Of a DNA stretch of 64,000 nt, positions 40,172-49,600 are shown piece after piece; the stretch's first letter is position 1, and every line of letters starts with the position of its first letter. The DNA comes from Acherontichlamydia pituitae. Lineage in GTDB: Bacteria; Chlamydiota; Chlamydiia; Chlamydiales; Rhabdochlamydiaceae. A program made the translations under genes and the position numbers. The notes below the pieces were generated by a model, which saw only the letters and a list, made by a program, of their open reading frames with translations, was not told the DNA's origin and searched no databases. Where the stretch lies: assembly GCA_019634675.1 (NCBI GenBank), contig JAHCAX010000002.1, positions 302,248 through 366,247 of the forward strand, read 5' to 3'.

Positions 40172-41516
40172 CCTCCACCATTTCAACGCCAATGAGGGAA
40201 ATTTTCTTGGTCAGCTCCGTACCAATTGCCTTGAGGTTGCGCTGAGGTAGGATGCATCGGGAAAAGCCCATGTGGATCGCTTCCCGGATCCTGTTCTCGA
40301 TCCGAGGGACGCTGCGCACCTCGCCGCCAAGCCCCACTTCTCCGATCACGACAGTCTCTGAATCGATCGGCTTATTGCAAAATGAGGAGGCAATGGCCAT
40401 CAAGAGTCCCAAGTCGATGGCCGGCTCGACGATCTTGAGTCCGCCGGCAACCGATACGAACACATCGCAATGGTGCAGCTGGTACCCCATCCGCTTTTCT
40501 AATACGGCCAATAGCAAAGAGAGGCGGTTCTGGTCGAGTCCTGTCGATTTGCGCGAAGATGTGGAGAAAGCGGAAGCTGCAACGAGGGCTTGGACCTCGA
40601 TGAGCAAGGCCCTTGTCCCTTCGATCGTCGGAATGATCACGGAACCTGCGACCTCTTTCATCCTCTCTTCGAGGAATAAGACGGAAGGATTGCTGACCTC
40701 GGCAAGACCTGTCGAGACCATTTGAAAAAGGGCGATATCATCGGTCGGCCCGAAACGGTTTTTTACCGATCGCAACAACCTGTAACCATGCTGCCTGTCT
40801 CCTTCAAAGTCGAGGACTGTGTCCACTAAGTGCTCTAAAACGCGGGGTCCTGCAATCTCTCCTGATTTCGTGACATGCCCGATCAGGAAAGTAGCGATGC
40901 CAAGCCCTTTCGCCAGATGCATGAACTCTGTTGCAAGCTCCCGCACTTGGCTCACCGATCCTGGAGATGAAGGAAGTTCGCTCTTATACAAAATCTGGAT
41001 CGAATCGACGATCAGGACATCGGGCTTCAGCTGCTCGACGTGCATCTTCACATTGGAAAAGAGGGTGTCGCTTAAGAGATAGAGGCGGTCGCTGTTCACA
41101 TTTAAGCGGTTTGCACGCAGCGACGTCTGCTCCACAGACTCCTCTCCGCAAACATAGAGGACTGTCAAATCCTGCTCGGCTAATTTTTGGGCAAGCTGCA
41201 TCATCAGCGTGGATTTTCCGATCCCGGGATCTCCGCCGATCAGTGTTAAAGAGCCTGAAACGATCCCGCCTCCGAGCAGCCTGTCGCATTCGGGCATCTT
41301 CGTGGAAATCCGTCGAAATTCTGTTGTTGTTACTTCTTTAACGCGCATAGGCTGCGCAGAAGGTTTGTTCGCCGGCTCAAATCGTTTGCACTTATCATCG
41401 ATCTCGAGCTCTTGGGTAAAAGTGTTCCATTTTTGGCACACGGAACAACTTCCCGTCCACTTCATTTGACGATGGCCGCAATCGGTGCAGCTCCAAACGA
41501 CTTTCTGTTTAGCCAT
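40146..41516 (-). CDS. radA: DNA repair protein RadA (Sms)
   Basis: A 456-residue hexameric ATPase that promotes branch migration during recombination. Zinc finger Cys10, Cys13, Cys24, Cys27; Walker A GGDPGIGKST at 94-103; KNRFG motif at 252-256; and a C-terminal Lon-protease-like domain without catalytic Ser (VFVSVAGGLKIVEPAIDLGLLMAIASS). Length and motifs are standard. It overlaps rnc by eight bases at its start. In other chlamydiae hemC follows directly, but here the 15.6 kb secretion island lies in between. Confidence 0.96.
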   Translation of the reverse strand: MAKQKVVWSCTDCGHRQMKWTGSCSVCQKWNTFTQELEIDDKCKRFEPANKPSAQPMRVKEVTTTEFRRISTKMPECDRLLGGGIVSGSLTLIGGDPGIGKSTLMMQLAQKLAEQDLTVLYVCGEESVEQTSLRANRLNVNSDRLYLLSDTLFSNVKMHVEQLKPDVLIVDSIQILYKSELPSSPGSVSQVRELATEFMHLAKGLGIATFLIGHVTKSGEIAGPRVLEHLVDTVLDFEGDRQHGYRLLRSVKNRFGPTDDIALFQMVSTGLAEVSNPSVLFLEERMKEVAGSVIIPTIEGTRALLIEVQALVAASAFSTSSRKSTGLDQNRLSLLLAVLEKRMGYQLHHCDVFVSVAGGLKIVEPAIDLGLLMAIASSFCNKPIDSETVVIGEVGLGGEVRSVPRIENRIREAIHMGFSRCILPQRNLKAIGTELTKKISLIGVEMVEEAIHELIR

Positions 41517-42231
41517 GCGACTCCTCTGCCAGTTTTTTCAGCGCATTTTCTGCTGCGGCCTGCTCTGCTTCCTTTTTTGAAGATCCGATCCCCTCGCCGA
41601 CCTGCTGCTCATCGATCAGGGCGACCACATGGAACACTTTGCTATGGTCCGGCCCAACTTCTTTAAGCACTTTGTAGATCGGGGGCTTTTGGTATTTCTT
41701 CTGCGAATAATCCTGCAGTTCCGCCTTCCAGTTGCGCAAAGGTTCGGACAAAAGCTGGGCGATCTCATCGGAGAAATGACCGAAGAAAAACTGTTTCACC
41801 GCATCCAATCCTCCATCGAGGAAGATGGCGCCGATCATCGCTTCAAAAAGGTCCGCCAGGATCGTGTCCCTTCCCCTGCCGTCGTTCATCTTTTCTCCCC
41901 TGCCGAGCAGGACGTATTGGGCAATGCCGAGCCGATGGACAAACTGGACGCAGCGGCCGGCTTCCACAATCTGAGAGCGCAGATGGGACAGCTGCCCTTC
42001 CGGCTCTTTAGGAAGATGCGTGTATAAATAATCGGAGATGATCAGTCCCAGCACCGAATCGCCCAAGAACTCGAGCCTTTCATTGTGCTGGTCGACAAGG
42101 TCGCGATGCTCGTTAAAATACGAGCGGTGGACGAATGCCAATAAAAACAACTTCTTATCGATAAACGCATAACCGATCTTGCTTTCGATCTCTTGCGTCT
42201 TTTGGAGCAATTCTTCAATCGCGTTCATCAA
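41509..42231 (-). CDS. rnc: Ribonuclease III
   Basis: A 240-residue double-strand RNA endonuclease for rRNA and mRNA processing. Catalytic signature ERLEFLGDSVL at 51-61, second acidic pair in DLFEAMIGAIFLDGG (Asp127, Glu130), and a C-terminal dsRNA-binding domain (KAELQDYSQKKYQKPPIY... GIGSSKKEAEQAAAENAL). Overlaps the methyltransferase gene upstream by four bases and radA downstream by eight, so the three are translationally coupled. Confidence 0.96.
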   Translation of the reverse strand: MMNAIEELLQKTQEIESKIGYAFIDKKLFLLAFVHRSYFNEHRDLVDQHNERLEFLGDSVLGLIISDYLYTHLPKEPEGQLSHLRSQIVEAGRCVQFVHRLGIAQYVLLGRGEKMNDGRGRDTILADLFEAMIGAIFLDGGLDAVKQFFFGHFSDEIAQLLSEPLRNWKAELQDYSQKKYQKPPIYKVLKEVGPDHSKVFHVVALIDEQQVGEGIGSSKKEAEQAAAENALKKLAEESHG

Positions 42232-42827
42232 AACCTTCGTGAAATGAGCTGTAAAAACTTAGCATCTTCGCTGGTGCCGACAATGTGAAATCCTGCCTCT
42301 TCGACCAACGTGTAGAGCTCTTGCCTGCTCCAGTAGCAAAAATAACGGGGGCTTCCGACTTTTTCATCCGACCACTCTTCCCCTTCTCCGAACTTCACCG
42401 AAAAAGAGAGGATCCCCTTGTCCTTCAGGCTGCCATGGACCTTTTTTAAAATGCTCCTCATCTCGTCGCGTCCCATGTGGTGGAAAACCGCATTGGCAAA
42501 GATGAGATCATAGGCTGCTGGAAAAGGATCTGTCAGAACATTGAACAGACAAGCTGGATAGCCTTCTGCTTTAAGCAGGTCGACGAACCCTTGGACCGCA
42601 TCGCTCCTCTGCACGGAAAAGCCGAAAGACTCCATGTACTTGGCGTCCCGTCCGAACGCAGAGCCCACCTCGAAGACTTCAGCCCCTTTGGGCAATAAAG
42701 AGAGGGTCTTGTCAATCCAAGTTTTAAAAACCCCTGCAACCTCCGCAGGCGTCCCTGAAACATAGGCTTCGACGCCGTTTTCGTAGGCGGTAAGCGTAGC
42801 ATCATTGGCTGAGCTGCGATTTGACAT
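42228..42827 (-). CDS. Class I SAM-dependent methyltransferase
   Basis: A 199-residue Rossmann-fold methyltransferase of unknown substrate. Motif I is EVGSAFGRDAKYMESFGFSV (glycine loop slightly atypical), then VQRSDAVQGF as the acidic loop, DLIFANAVFHHMGRDEM as motif IV, and ILSFSVKFGEGEEW. The open frame extends to TTG at 42866 inside a repeat element, but the ATG at 42827 has AGGAG six bases upstream and is the better start. First gene of the methyltransferase-rnc-radA operon. Confidence 0.85.
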   Translation of the reverse strand: MSNRSSANDATLTAYENGVEAYVSGTPAEVAGVFKTWIDKTLSLLPKGAEVFEVGSAFGRDAKYMESFGFSVQRSDAVQGFVDLLKAEGYPACLFNVLTDPFPAAYDLIFANAVFHHMGRDEMRSILKKVHGSLKDKGILSFSVKFGEGEEWSDEKVGSPRYFCYWSRQELYTLVEEAGFHIVGTSEDAKFLQLISRRF

Positions 42828-42852
42828 AAGAACTCCTGGAACATTTACTTTT

Positions 42853-43036
42853 AGAGGCAGTTGCAAAACTGCTTTGCACAGAAAAATCGATGATTTTTAG
42901 GCCAGTTACAAGTGGCAGCAAAAGCTGCCACGCTCCATTTGACGAGGTCGGCCCCAGCGGGCCGGCCAAGAAAAATGGATGAAAATGGCCTCAAAAGGAC
43001 GATTTTACTGGGCAAATGAGTTTTGCAATTGCCTCT
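42853..43036. mobile_element. 184-bp MITE-like element with long terminal inverted repeats
   Basis: The ends AGAGGCAGTTGCAAAACT (42853-42870) and AGTTTTGCAATTGCCTCT (43019-43036) are inverted copies with one mismatch, and the match continues inward to about 38 bases with roughly seven mismatches. The inside has a perfect 8 bp hairpin (42912-42931, GTGGCAGC/GCTGCCAC) and a GC-rich hairpin (42947-42966). No coding capacity. A 15 bp copy of the end also occurs at 19651. A clear target-site duplication was not seen. Confidence 0.7.
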
Positions 43037-43104
43037 TTATCTAGGGAAAGTCCATACTTCCTAAGAATTTCCAAACATATAAGGCGTCATCTTAAAGGAA
43101 GATC

Positions 43105-44289
43105 ATGGTTCAAATCAACCCTTGCTTTCAGGCCCTTAAAAGAGAATATATATTCCCCATTATCGACGATAAGTTAGCCGAACTGAAGCGGGACTTCCCC
43201 CACGCGGAGGTCGTGAACCTCGGCGTAGGCGACATTGCTCTTCCCCTCGCCCCTGCTATCGTCAAAGCGATCTGCGACGCCACCTGCGAAATGGGCACAG
43301 AAGAAGGGATCAAAGGCTACGGCCCCTCCTGCGGATACCCATTCTTGCGCGAGGCGATTGCAAAAAATGAGTTTGCCCACCTTGGCATTTCGGCAGAAGA
43401 GATCTTTATTTCTGATGGGACCAACAGCGACACCGTCAACATTCAAGAATTATTTTGCCCATCCGTTACCGTCGGAATCGCCGACCCTACTTATCCCGCC
43501 TATCTCGATACTTGCCTGCTTGCCGGAAAGAAGGTCATCTCGCTTCCCTGCTTAGAAGAAAACGGCTTTTTCCCTGAACCTCCAAATGAGCATTGCGACC
43601 TGGTCTATCTTTGCTCTCCCAATAATCCGACCGGGATCGCCATGAACCGCTCCCAATTAAAAAAATGGGTTGACTACGCGTTAAGAGAAAAAGCGATCCT
43701 CTTCATCGACAACGCCTATGAGACATTCATCACTTCGCCCGATGTCCCCCGCAGCATCTTCGAGATCGAAGGAGCCAAAGAATGTGCTGTTGAGTTCCGG
43801 AGCTTTTCAAAAACAGCTGGTTTTACCGGGCTCCGCTGCGCCTATACGATCCTTCCGAAAACAGTCAAAGGGACGATCAACGGAAAAGAACAACCTCTCT
43901 TCAGCCTTTGGACGAAGCGCCAAGCCATCAAGTTCAATGGAGCTGCCTATCCCATCCAAAAAGGAGCGGAGGCCGTTTATTCGCCGCAAGGGCGCAAAGA
44001 GACACAAGCTCAAGTCCAATCGTATCTTCGCGAGGCCAAGAGGTTCCTCGACACGCTAAAAGAACTCGGACACACCTGCTACGGAGGCATCGATTCCCCT
44101 TACATTTGGTGGAAGACCCCCTCAAATAAATCCTCGTGGGATTTTTTCGATCTATTGCTGAAGCAATGCCACATGATCACGATCCCGGGATGCGGCTTTG
44201 GCAAACATGGCGAAGGCTTCATCCGCCTTTCAGCATTTTCCACGCCCCAAAAGACAACCCTTGCCCTAGAACGGATTCGACGGCTATAA
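43105..44289 (+). CDS. dapL: LL-diaminopimelate aminotransferase
   Basis: A 394-residue class I/II PLP aminotransferase that makes LL-diaminopimelate from tetrahydrodipicolinate in one step; this DapL route is the one chlamydiae and plants use for lysine and peptidoglycan. NPTG at 174-177, PLP lysine Lys236 in FRSFSKTAGFTGLRC, N-terminal NLGVGDIALPL and YGPSCGYPFLREAIA agree with DapL rather than AspC. The ATG is preceded by AAAGGAAG. The 277-base upstream gap contains the MITE-like element. Confidence 0.95.
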   Translation: MVQINPCFQALKREYIFPIIDDKLAELKRDFPHAEVVNLGVGDIALPLAPAIVKAICDATCEMGTEEGIKGYGPSCGYPFLREAIAKNEFAHLGISAEEIFISDGTNSDTVNIQELFCPSVTVGIADPTYPAYLDTCLLAGKKVISLPCLEENGFFPEPPNEHCDLVYLCSPNNPTGIAMNRSQLKKWVDYALREKAILFIDNAYETFITSPDVPRSIFEIEGAKECAVEFRSFSKTAGFTGLRCAYTILPKTVKGTINGKEQPLFSLWTKRQAIKFNGAAYPIQKGAEAVYSPQGRKETQAQVQSYLREAKRFLDTLKELGHTCYGGIDSPYIWWKTPSNKSSWDFFDLLLKQCHMITIPGCGFGKHGEGFIRLSAFSTPQKTTLALERIRRL

Positions 44290-44305
44290 ATTCTGGAAAT
44301 TTCCT

Positions 44306-44989
44306 ATGCGCTTTGCTTTGAACAGCGACCACAAAGACTTTTACTCAAAGAACGGCTTCATCGAGTTCGAAGACTTTCTCGATGCCAATTCCGTAGCTGC
44401 GTTGCAAAAAGAGATCGATACTACCCTGTGCGCTCGGCTAAAGACCTCTTCCATCCGCATGGCAGAACTTCCTCGCAGCGCAATTTTTGACTCGGGCTTT
44501 GATCTTTGGCGCGACAACGCTACGCTCAAGCACACACTTTTCAAAGCGACCTTCTCTGAAATCGCAGCTCAGCTGTTTCAAGCGCCGTTGCTGCGCATCG
44601 CCTTCGATCAATACCTCGATACAGGAACCGGTTCCGAATCCCCTCTCTCGACCTCCCTTTCGCTCAACGATCTCAGCTGCGCAAATCCCCTTTCCGGCGC
44701 ACTAATCCTCCGCTTATCTGAACTCCCTGTTGATCCATGCGATCCCCAAACATGTCCCATCCCTTCCAAGGCTGGAAGCGCCATCTTCCTCTCTCCAGAC
44801 AAAGTCATCCCTTGGAAAGATCTCTTTTCCCAAAAGGACCTGCGCCTGATGATCTTAGCCTATGGCTTTAAAAAGACGTTCTACCGCTTATGCAAGAATG
44901 ATCCCCATACCCACCAGTGGAAAAAACTAGGCTATGTGTTTGGAGATTTGCTCAAGGACAATTTGCATCCCATCCTGTTTCGCGCTTAA
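44306..44989 (+). CDS. PhyH-like (degenerate 2-oxoglutarate dioxygenase-fold) chlamydial protein
   Basis: A 227-residue protein 16 bases downstream of dapL. The N-terminus (DFYSKNGFIEFEDFLDANSVAALQKEID) is typical of phytanoyl-CoA-dioxygenase-like proteins, and a C-terminal GSAIFLSPDKVIPW segment could match the second half of that fold. The iron-binding H.D motif and the distal histidine are not visible in the expected places, so activity is doubtful. I recall a hypothetical protein of similar length behind dapL in Chlamydia (CT391), which would make this a conserved chlamydial pseudoenzyme. Confidence in the fold is moderate. Confidence 0.65.
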   Translation: MRFALNSDHKDFYSKNGFIEFEDFLDANSVAALQKEIDTTLCARLKTSSIRMAELPRSAIFDSGFDLWRDNATLKHTLFKATFSEIAAQLFQAPLLRIAFDQYLDTGTGSESPLSTSLSLNDLSCANPLSGALILRLSELPVDPCDPQTCPIPSKAGSAIFLSPDKVIPWKDLFSQKDLRLMILAYGFKKTFYRLCKNDPHTHQWKKLGYVFGDLLKDNLHPILFRA

Positions 44990-45008
44990 GGATCTAAAAT
45001 TAAACGAG

Positions 45009-45290
45009 TCAATAAACAGCCTGGTTGAGGACAAGACCAAGAGATCCTTTGGCCATTTGGCCAACCGCTGCACCAAATGCTTTTCCTAAATCACTATGCG
45101 AATGGCCGAATTGATGTTCAAGCTCATATCCAACAAAGGCAGCAACTGCTGCTGCTGCGACCACTTTCCAGGTTAGAGCTAGCAAAGGGATTGCAATGAT
45201 GAACTGGCCATCGGGGGTGCATTTAGTTTCAGCTGGATCAATTAAGAAAATTTGAGCTGAGGGAACATTTCCATCCCACTTTAAGGACAT
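45009..45290 (-). pseudogene. Rhs tip remnant 3: linker without toxin domain
   Basis: A 93-codon fragment that repeats the linker of the big Rhs protein (DGQFIIAIPLLALTWKV, then YELEHQFGHSHSDLGKAF to SLGLVLNQAV) almost base for base (compare 46920-47110). It stops right where the toxin domain should begin. The first 27 residues are unrelated sequence. It is the oldest relic of a displaced Rhs tip at the downstream end of the locus. Confidence 0.8.
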
Positions 45291-45319
45291 AGCAGTGATT
45301 ATGTTGGGATTGAACCTGC

Positions 45320-45553
45320 TTAATCATCCTTTTTCAAAAATTTTTCAGGAATCAGTAAAGACTTTCCACTTAAAAGTTCCACGGTATATAACCAATTACT
45401 GTCAACGCATTCATAAGCTACTTGAGCTTCCACTGAATCCATCTCAATCATCCCACAAATAAAGCCAATTTCTAATGGATGATATTTTTCTGGAGCATCC
45501 GAAGAAATTTTAACTGCATCTCCGTAATCAAATCTATTCAGTTTATCTTCCAT
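45320..45553 (-). CDS. Probable immunity protein for orphan Rhs tip 2
   Basis: A 77-residue acidic small protein (FDYGDAVKISSDAPEKYHPLE... YTVELLSGKSLLIPEKFL). The DYGD.V.I.SDAPE..HP pattern resembles the small immunity proteins of polymorphic toxin loci (possibly the Imm31 group, from memory). It lies 15 bases downstream of the orphan tip at 45569, the expected place for its cognate immunity gene. Confidence 0.7.
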   Translation of the reverse strand: MEDKLNRFDYGDAVKISSDAPEKYHPLEIGFICGMIEMDSVEAQVAYECVDSNWLYTVELLSGKSLLIPEKFLKKDD

Positions 45554-45568
45554 AATTGTGCATTTGCT

Positions 45569-45925
45569 TTAACTTTTAATCGGAAGCCATTCTGATCCAT
45601 CGGGATTATTTACGCCGGGCACATGAGCGTGTGGCGCATTCGCCCTAGAATCTGTGTGTTTAGGAGGCGGATGGCCTCCTCCGTCTTTGCGCTGACCAGT
45701 AGGGATTCCTTTAGGTCCTACTCCAGGCTGCATTTCTTGTAACCATTTCCCATCTTTTGATCCTGTCAACCAATTTCCAGAAGGAACTTTAATTGCATTA
45801 CCAGCTCCATCAACAACAACCACATCTTGGTCAACAGGTCCATCAAATGGATTTGTGTTTTGCTTCTTCTTTTTCTCGGTGTCAACAGCCTGGTTGAGAA
45901 CAAGACCGAGAGATCCTTTGGCCAT
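45569..45925 (-). CDS. Orphan Rhs C-terminal toxin tip 2 (no core)
   Basis: A displaced Rhs tip. The first 20 or so codons (MAKGSLGLVLNQAVDTEKKK) copy the linker of the full-length Rhs; similarity begins at about 45950, before any in-frame ATG, so the start is uncertain and the gene is probably silent without the core. The unique part ends in a His-rich domain: GPKGIPTGQRKDGGGHPPP, then HTDSRANAPHAHVPG and PDGSEWLPIK. HPPP.H and PHAHVPG motifs are usual in nuclease-like Rhs tips; the exact family is not claimed. Followed by its immunity candidate. Confidence 0.72.
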   Translation of the reverse strand: MAKGSLGLVLNQAVDTEKKKKQNTNPFDGPVDQDVVVVDGAGNAIKVPSGNWLTGSKDGKWLQEMQPGVGPKGIPTGQRKDGGGHPPPKHTDSRANAPHAHVPGVNNPDGSEWLPIKS

Positions 45926-45977
45926 TTGGCCAACCGCTGCATTAAATGCTTGTGCAAAGACGAAGTGGGAAAGTAAG

Positions 45978-46652
45978 TTATTTTACAGAAGTACCCTCAT
46001 CGTCTTCCGAGCCAATAACATTTCTTTCCCAAAAAACGTATGCTTCGCCATCATAAGCGCCCACTATAATGTATTGACAATTCACACATAGAGATCTGAA
46101 ATATTCATCAATGGCTTTAGGGGGGGCACTTAATTGTTTGCTTAAAATTGCAACGAAATGCCATGAATGACTCGAAAGCCGAATGGCATGGAAAATATCT
46201 GCAATAGAATTACTTGTATTAAGTAAATAATAAACCTCATTTTTGTTCAGCAGAAGATTAACAGAGGTTTTTTTTAAAAAAGAATCAGTTGGGTTAGATA
46301 AGACATCTTCAAAGATTGCACAATTCTTTGCATCCTTATGCAAATATTCGAATATAAAGCTGCTAAGTTCTTCATCTACAGTTTTTACTTGCATTGGAAG
46401 AACTTCTTCATTCATACAACTCACAAAATATTTTTCCTCTCCATAACTAGTCGAAGGTATAATTCCTCCGAAAGAAAATGAATATATATTCTCTTGTGAA
46501 GATTCTTTTGGTAGTAATATAAAGAAGTTGCCATCGTCGAAGTCCATCATTTTGAAAATTGTTTCGGATAGGAGATTTCCTTCATTAAGTTGTTTGCAGA
46601 AATAATCGATCGTTTTTTCTTCTTTTAATTTTATTTTAACCATTTTTCTCAT
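45978..46652 (-). CDS. Probable immunity protein for the Rhs toxin
   Basis: A 224-residue protein of no recognised family, hydrophilic, no signal peptide. Its ATG at 46652 overlaps the rhs stop (TAATG), so it is translationally coupled to the toxin gene, as usual for immunity genes; an upstream frame to 46670 is inside rhs and is not needed. Its content (FDDGNFFILLPKES, AYDGEAYVFWERN) gives no enzymatic motif. Function is inferred from position. Confidence 0.7.
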   Translation of the reverse strand: MRKMVKIKLKEEKTIDYFCKQLNEGNLLSETIFKMMDFDDGNFFILLPKESSQENIYSFSFGGIIPSTSYGEEKYFVSCMNEEVLPMQVKTVDEELSSFIFEYLHKDAKNCAIFEDVLSNPTDSFLKKTSVNLLLNKNEVYYLLNTSNSIADIFHAIRLSSHSWHFVAILSKQLSAPPKAIDEYFRSLCVNCQYIIVGAYDGEAYVFWERNVIGSEDDEGTSVK

Positions 46653-49600
46653 TATTGTTTCCACTCCCAAGTGCCGTCTATATTCAATCTAGCTTTTTCT
46701 CCATCTGTACTCTCATAGTCCCAGTGAGGCTTCTTTGGGGGCGGATGATCTAAATCTGGGTGCAGGCTTTCTCCTGTATCTGAATTGAACCAACTGCCGT
46801 GCCTACTTCCAGGCTTTCCTTTTCCCCTCCACTCAAAGCCCTCTCCCGGACATTTTGTAGGATCGTCACCTAGCTCATCACCTTTATAGGGAGGTTTTTT
46901 CTTTTTCTCGGTCTCAACAGCCTGGTTGAGGGCAAGCCCCAGAGAACCTTTGGCCATTTGGCCAACCGCTGCACTAAACGCTTTTCCTAAATCACTATGC
47001 GAATGGCCGAATTGATGTTCAAGCTCATATCCAACAAAGGCAGCAACTGCTGCTGCTGCGATCACTTTCCAGGTTAGTGCTAGCAAGGGAATCGCAATGA
47101 TGAACTGGCCATCGGGATCAGTATACGAGAAAGGATTGTTCAGCACATACTGATAGAGGTTCATACTGTCGGCAAAGCCCATTGGATCCGGCGAGGTCCA
47201 TCTTCCAAGGGAAGGATCATAATAACGCTTGCCAAAGTAGACCAGGTTAAGCTCTGGGTCCAATCTCTTGGAAGCAAAGCGCCAAGGGTTTTGGTCTTGC
47301 GTAGCTTTCAAGGTTTCTCCAAATGCCGTAAAAGCATAGCTGCTTGTCATTACACGGACGGCAGGATCGATCAGGGAGCAAATATTGCCTTGGACATCAA
47401 CAATGGGAGCATACGGCTTTCCTTCGAGTTCTATGCAGACCGTGGATGCTGTTAGGCCTAAGATGCGGAAATTCTTAAGCGTCCCATCCGCTGATATCGA
47501 ACCGATCTCTTGACTGCTGTCGTAGAGGTAGTTTTCATGAAACACTTCTTTCCAGCCAAGAGGTGTCGGTTCTAAAACGGTTTTGCTCAAACGCCTTCCT
47601 AACGGATCATAAAGGAAATTCACCTTGACGGTCGATGTTGCCGCTTCAATAAGACGGTTCAACGGATCATAGGTGCAGTTGAACTGCTCTTTATGTTGGA
47701 GGTTCCCATTGAGATCGTAACGAAATGGACCAAGGAGCTCATTTAGCAGGTTGTAGGAGAATAATCTGCCTTGAGCTTCTCTACGGTTGTAGAGGGAGTC
47801 ATAAGTATACCGGTCGCTGTTCTCTGAGATCAACTGATCTAAGCCGTCATAGGCGTAGATCGATTCTTTGCCATTGACGCATCTTGCAATGGTATTGCCA
47901 ACAGCATCATAGGCACATTCTTCGACATAGTAAGGAGATGTTAGCGATAGGGTTTGTCCAAGAAGATTAGAGGTGTGCATAACTTCGCCCAAATCTCCAA
48001 TGAGCTCTTCTCTAAGAAGGTGATTGCTCAGATCATAGGCTGTATAGGCATGGATATAGAGAATGTTTCCATGAGGATCTTTTTTCTCAACGGACCTCAT
48101 ATGAAGTGGATCATAGCGATAAACAATCTCTGCAAACGGTGTTTTCAGGAAACGGCAGCGGTTAAAGTCATCGTAGGTTTTGCAGATCTGGAATCCTGAA
48201 GGGAACCGCTCTTCAATGGTATTCCCAAACGGATCGACCGTTCTCTGGATGCAGAGGTTGTTCACCTGATCGGAAGCTGTAAGCAAACGCCCCAGCCTGT
48301 CATATTCGAAGGCATGGTCGATTGCAGCGTCGGAAGAGCGTAGGGCTGAAAGATGGCCAAAGAGATCATAGGCATAAGTTAGGGTCGTCCCATTTGGCAG
48401 TATTTTTGTGCAGGTTTTTCCCGATGGGTAATAGGTGTAGCCGGTTTTTCTGACCTCCGGAGTACTATAAGCGCGCATTAGCGTGTCGAGCTGATTGCGG
48501 CTGTTATAGGCGTAATGGGTTGATTGCTTTTCTAGATGTTCTGCTTGCTGGTAGACATGGTCATGGATAAAGATGAGGTTTCCATGGGGATCGTAGGACT
48601 TTTCCTGCAGAGCGAGGGTTCTGCCGTTAGAATCGATCACGCAATGGCTGACAGGCCTAGCTAGAGCATCGTAGGTTTGTATGTCCGCGCGGTTTAACGG
48701 ATCTATCTTAAGAACTTGAAGGGTCCGCTGTCCGATCGCGTTAGTCTGATGCTCGTCATATTGCGTGGTGGTTTGATGGCCCAATGGATCAATGCGGAAG
48801 ACCTCTCTTCCGAACGGATCATACGAAATGGTTTCAACGGCATTTTGTCCATTAACAGGACGAGTGATGGCTGCAATGTTACCGTCTGCATCATAGGAAT
48901 AAGAGATCTGATAGAGGAGGTTTCCTTCGCTATCGCTCTTCGTTTCTTCCAAAATCCTTCCTAAGAGATCTCTTTGGTAGTGGATGGCAAGGGTATTTTC
49001 TTGGTTATGGCGAATTGTTGTTTGAAAGCGTCCCAATGAGTCATAGGTGTATTCGACCTTTCTACCGCAGAACTCTTCGCCGATCTTTCGTCCTGCCCCA
49101 TCATAGAAATATTGCGTCAGGTTCCCTTCTTTATCGGTAAATGCAACCAGGTTAAAGCCATTGTAGGTATAGGTTTCTTGAGCAAGTGGTTCGGCATCAT
49201 CCATCAGATAGGTTTTAGAAAGGACTCGCCCGAGGACATCGTGTTTGTAGTTAATCGTCAGTCCATCAGGATCCGTATATCGATCGAGAGTGCCGTCCAA
49301 GGCGTAGCGGAAGGTTTCTTTAGCGCCATCAGGGTGAAGGACCTCTATGGGCGAGCCATAGGCATTGTACCGGTAGGAGGTAGTGTTGCCATTGGCATCT
49401 GTTTTAGACAGCTCCCTTCCTAAAGGATCATGGGCAGTATAAGTAACGACTGAGACCGGTTCTCCTCTATCCGATACGATTGGTGGAAAGATTGTCTTGG
49501 AAGGGAAAGGATTAAGATGGTCATAGTTGTACAAGGTGGAATTGCCGAAGCGGTCTGTAGTCTGGATGAGGCGGTTTTGGGAATCGTATTCTGATCGCAT

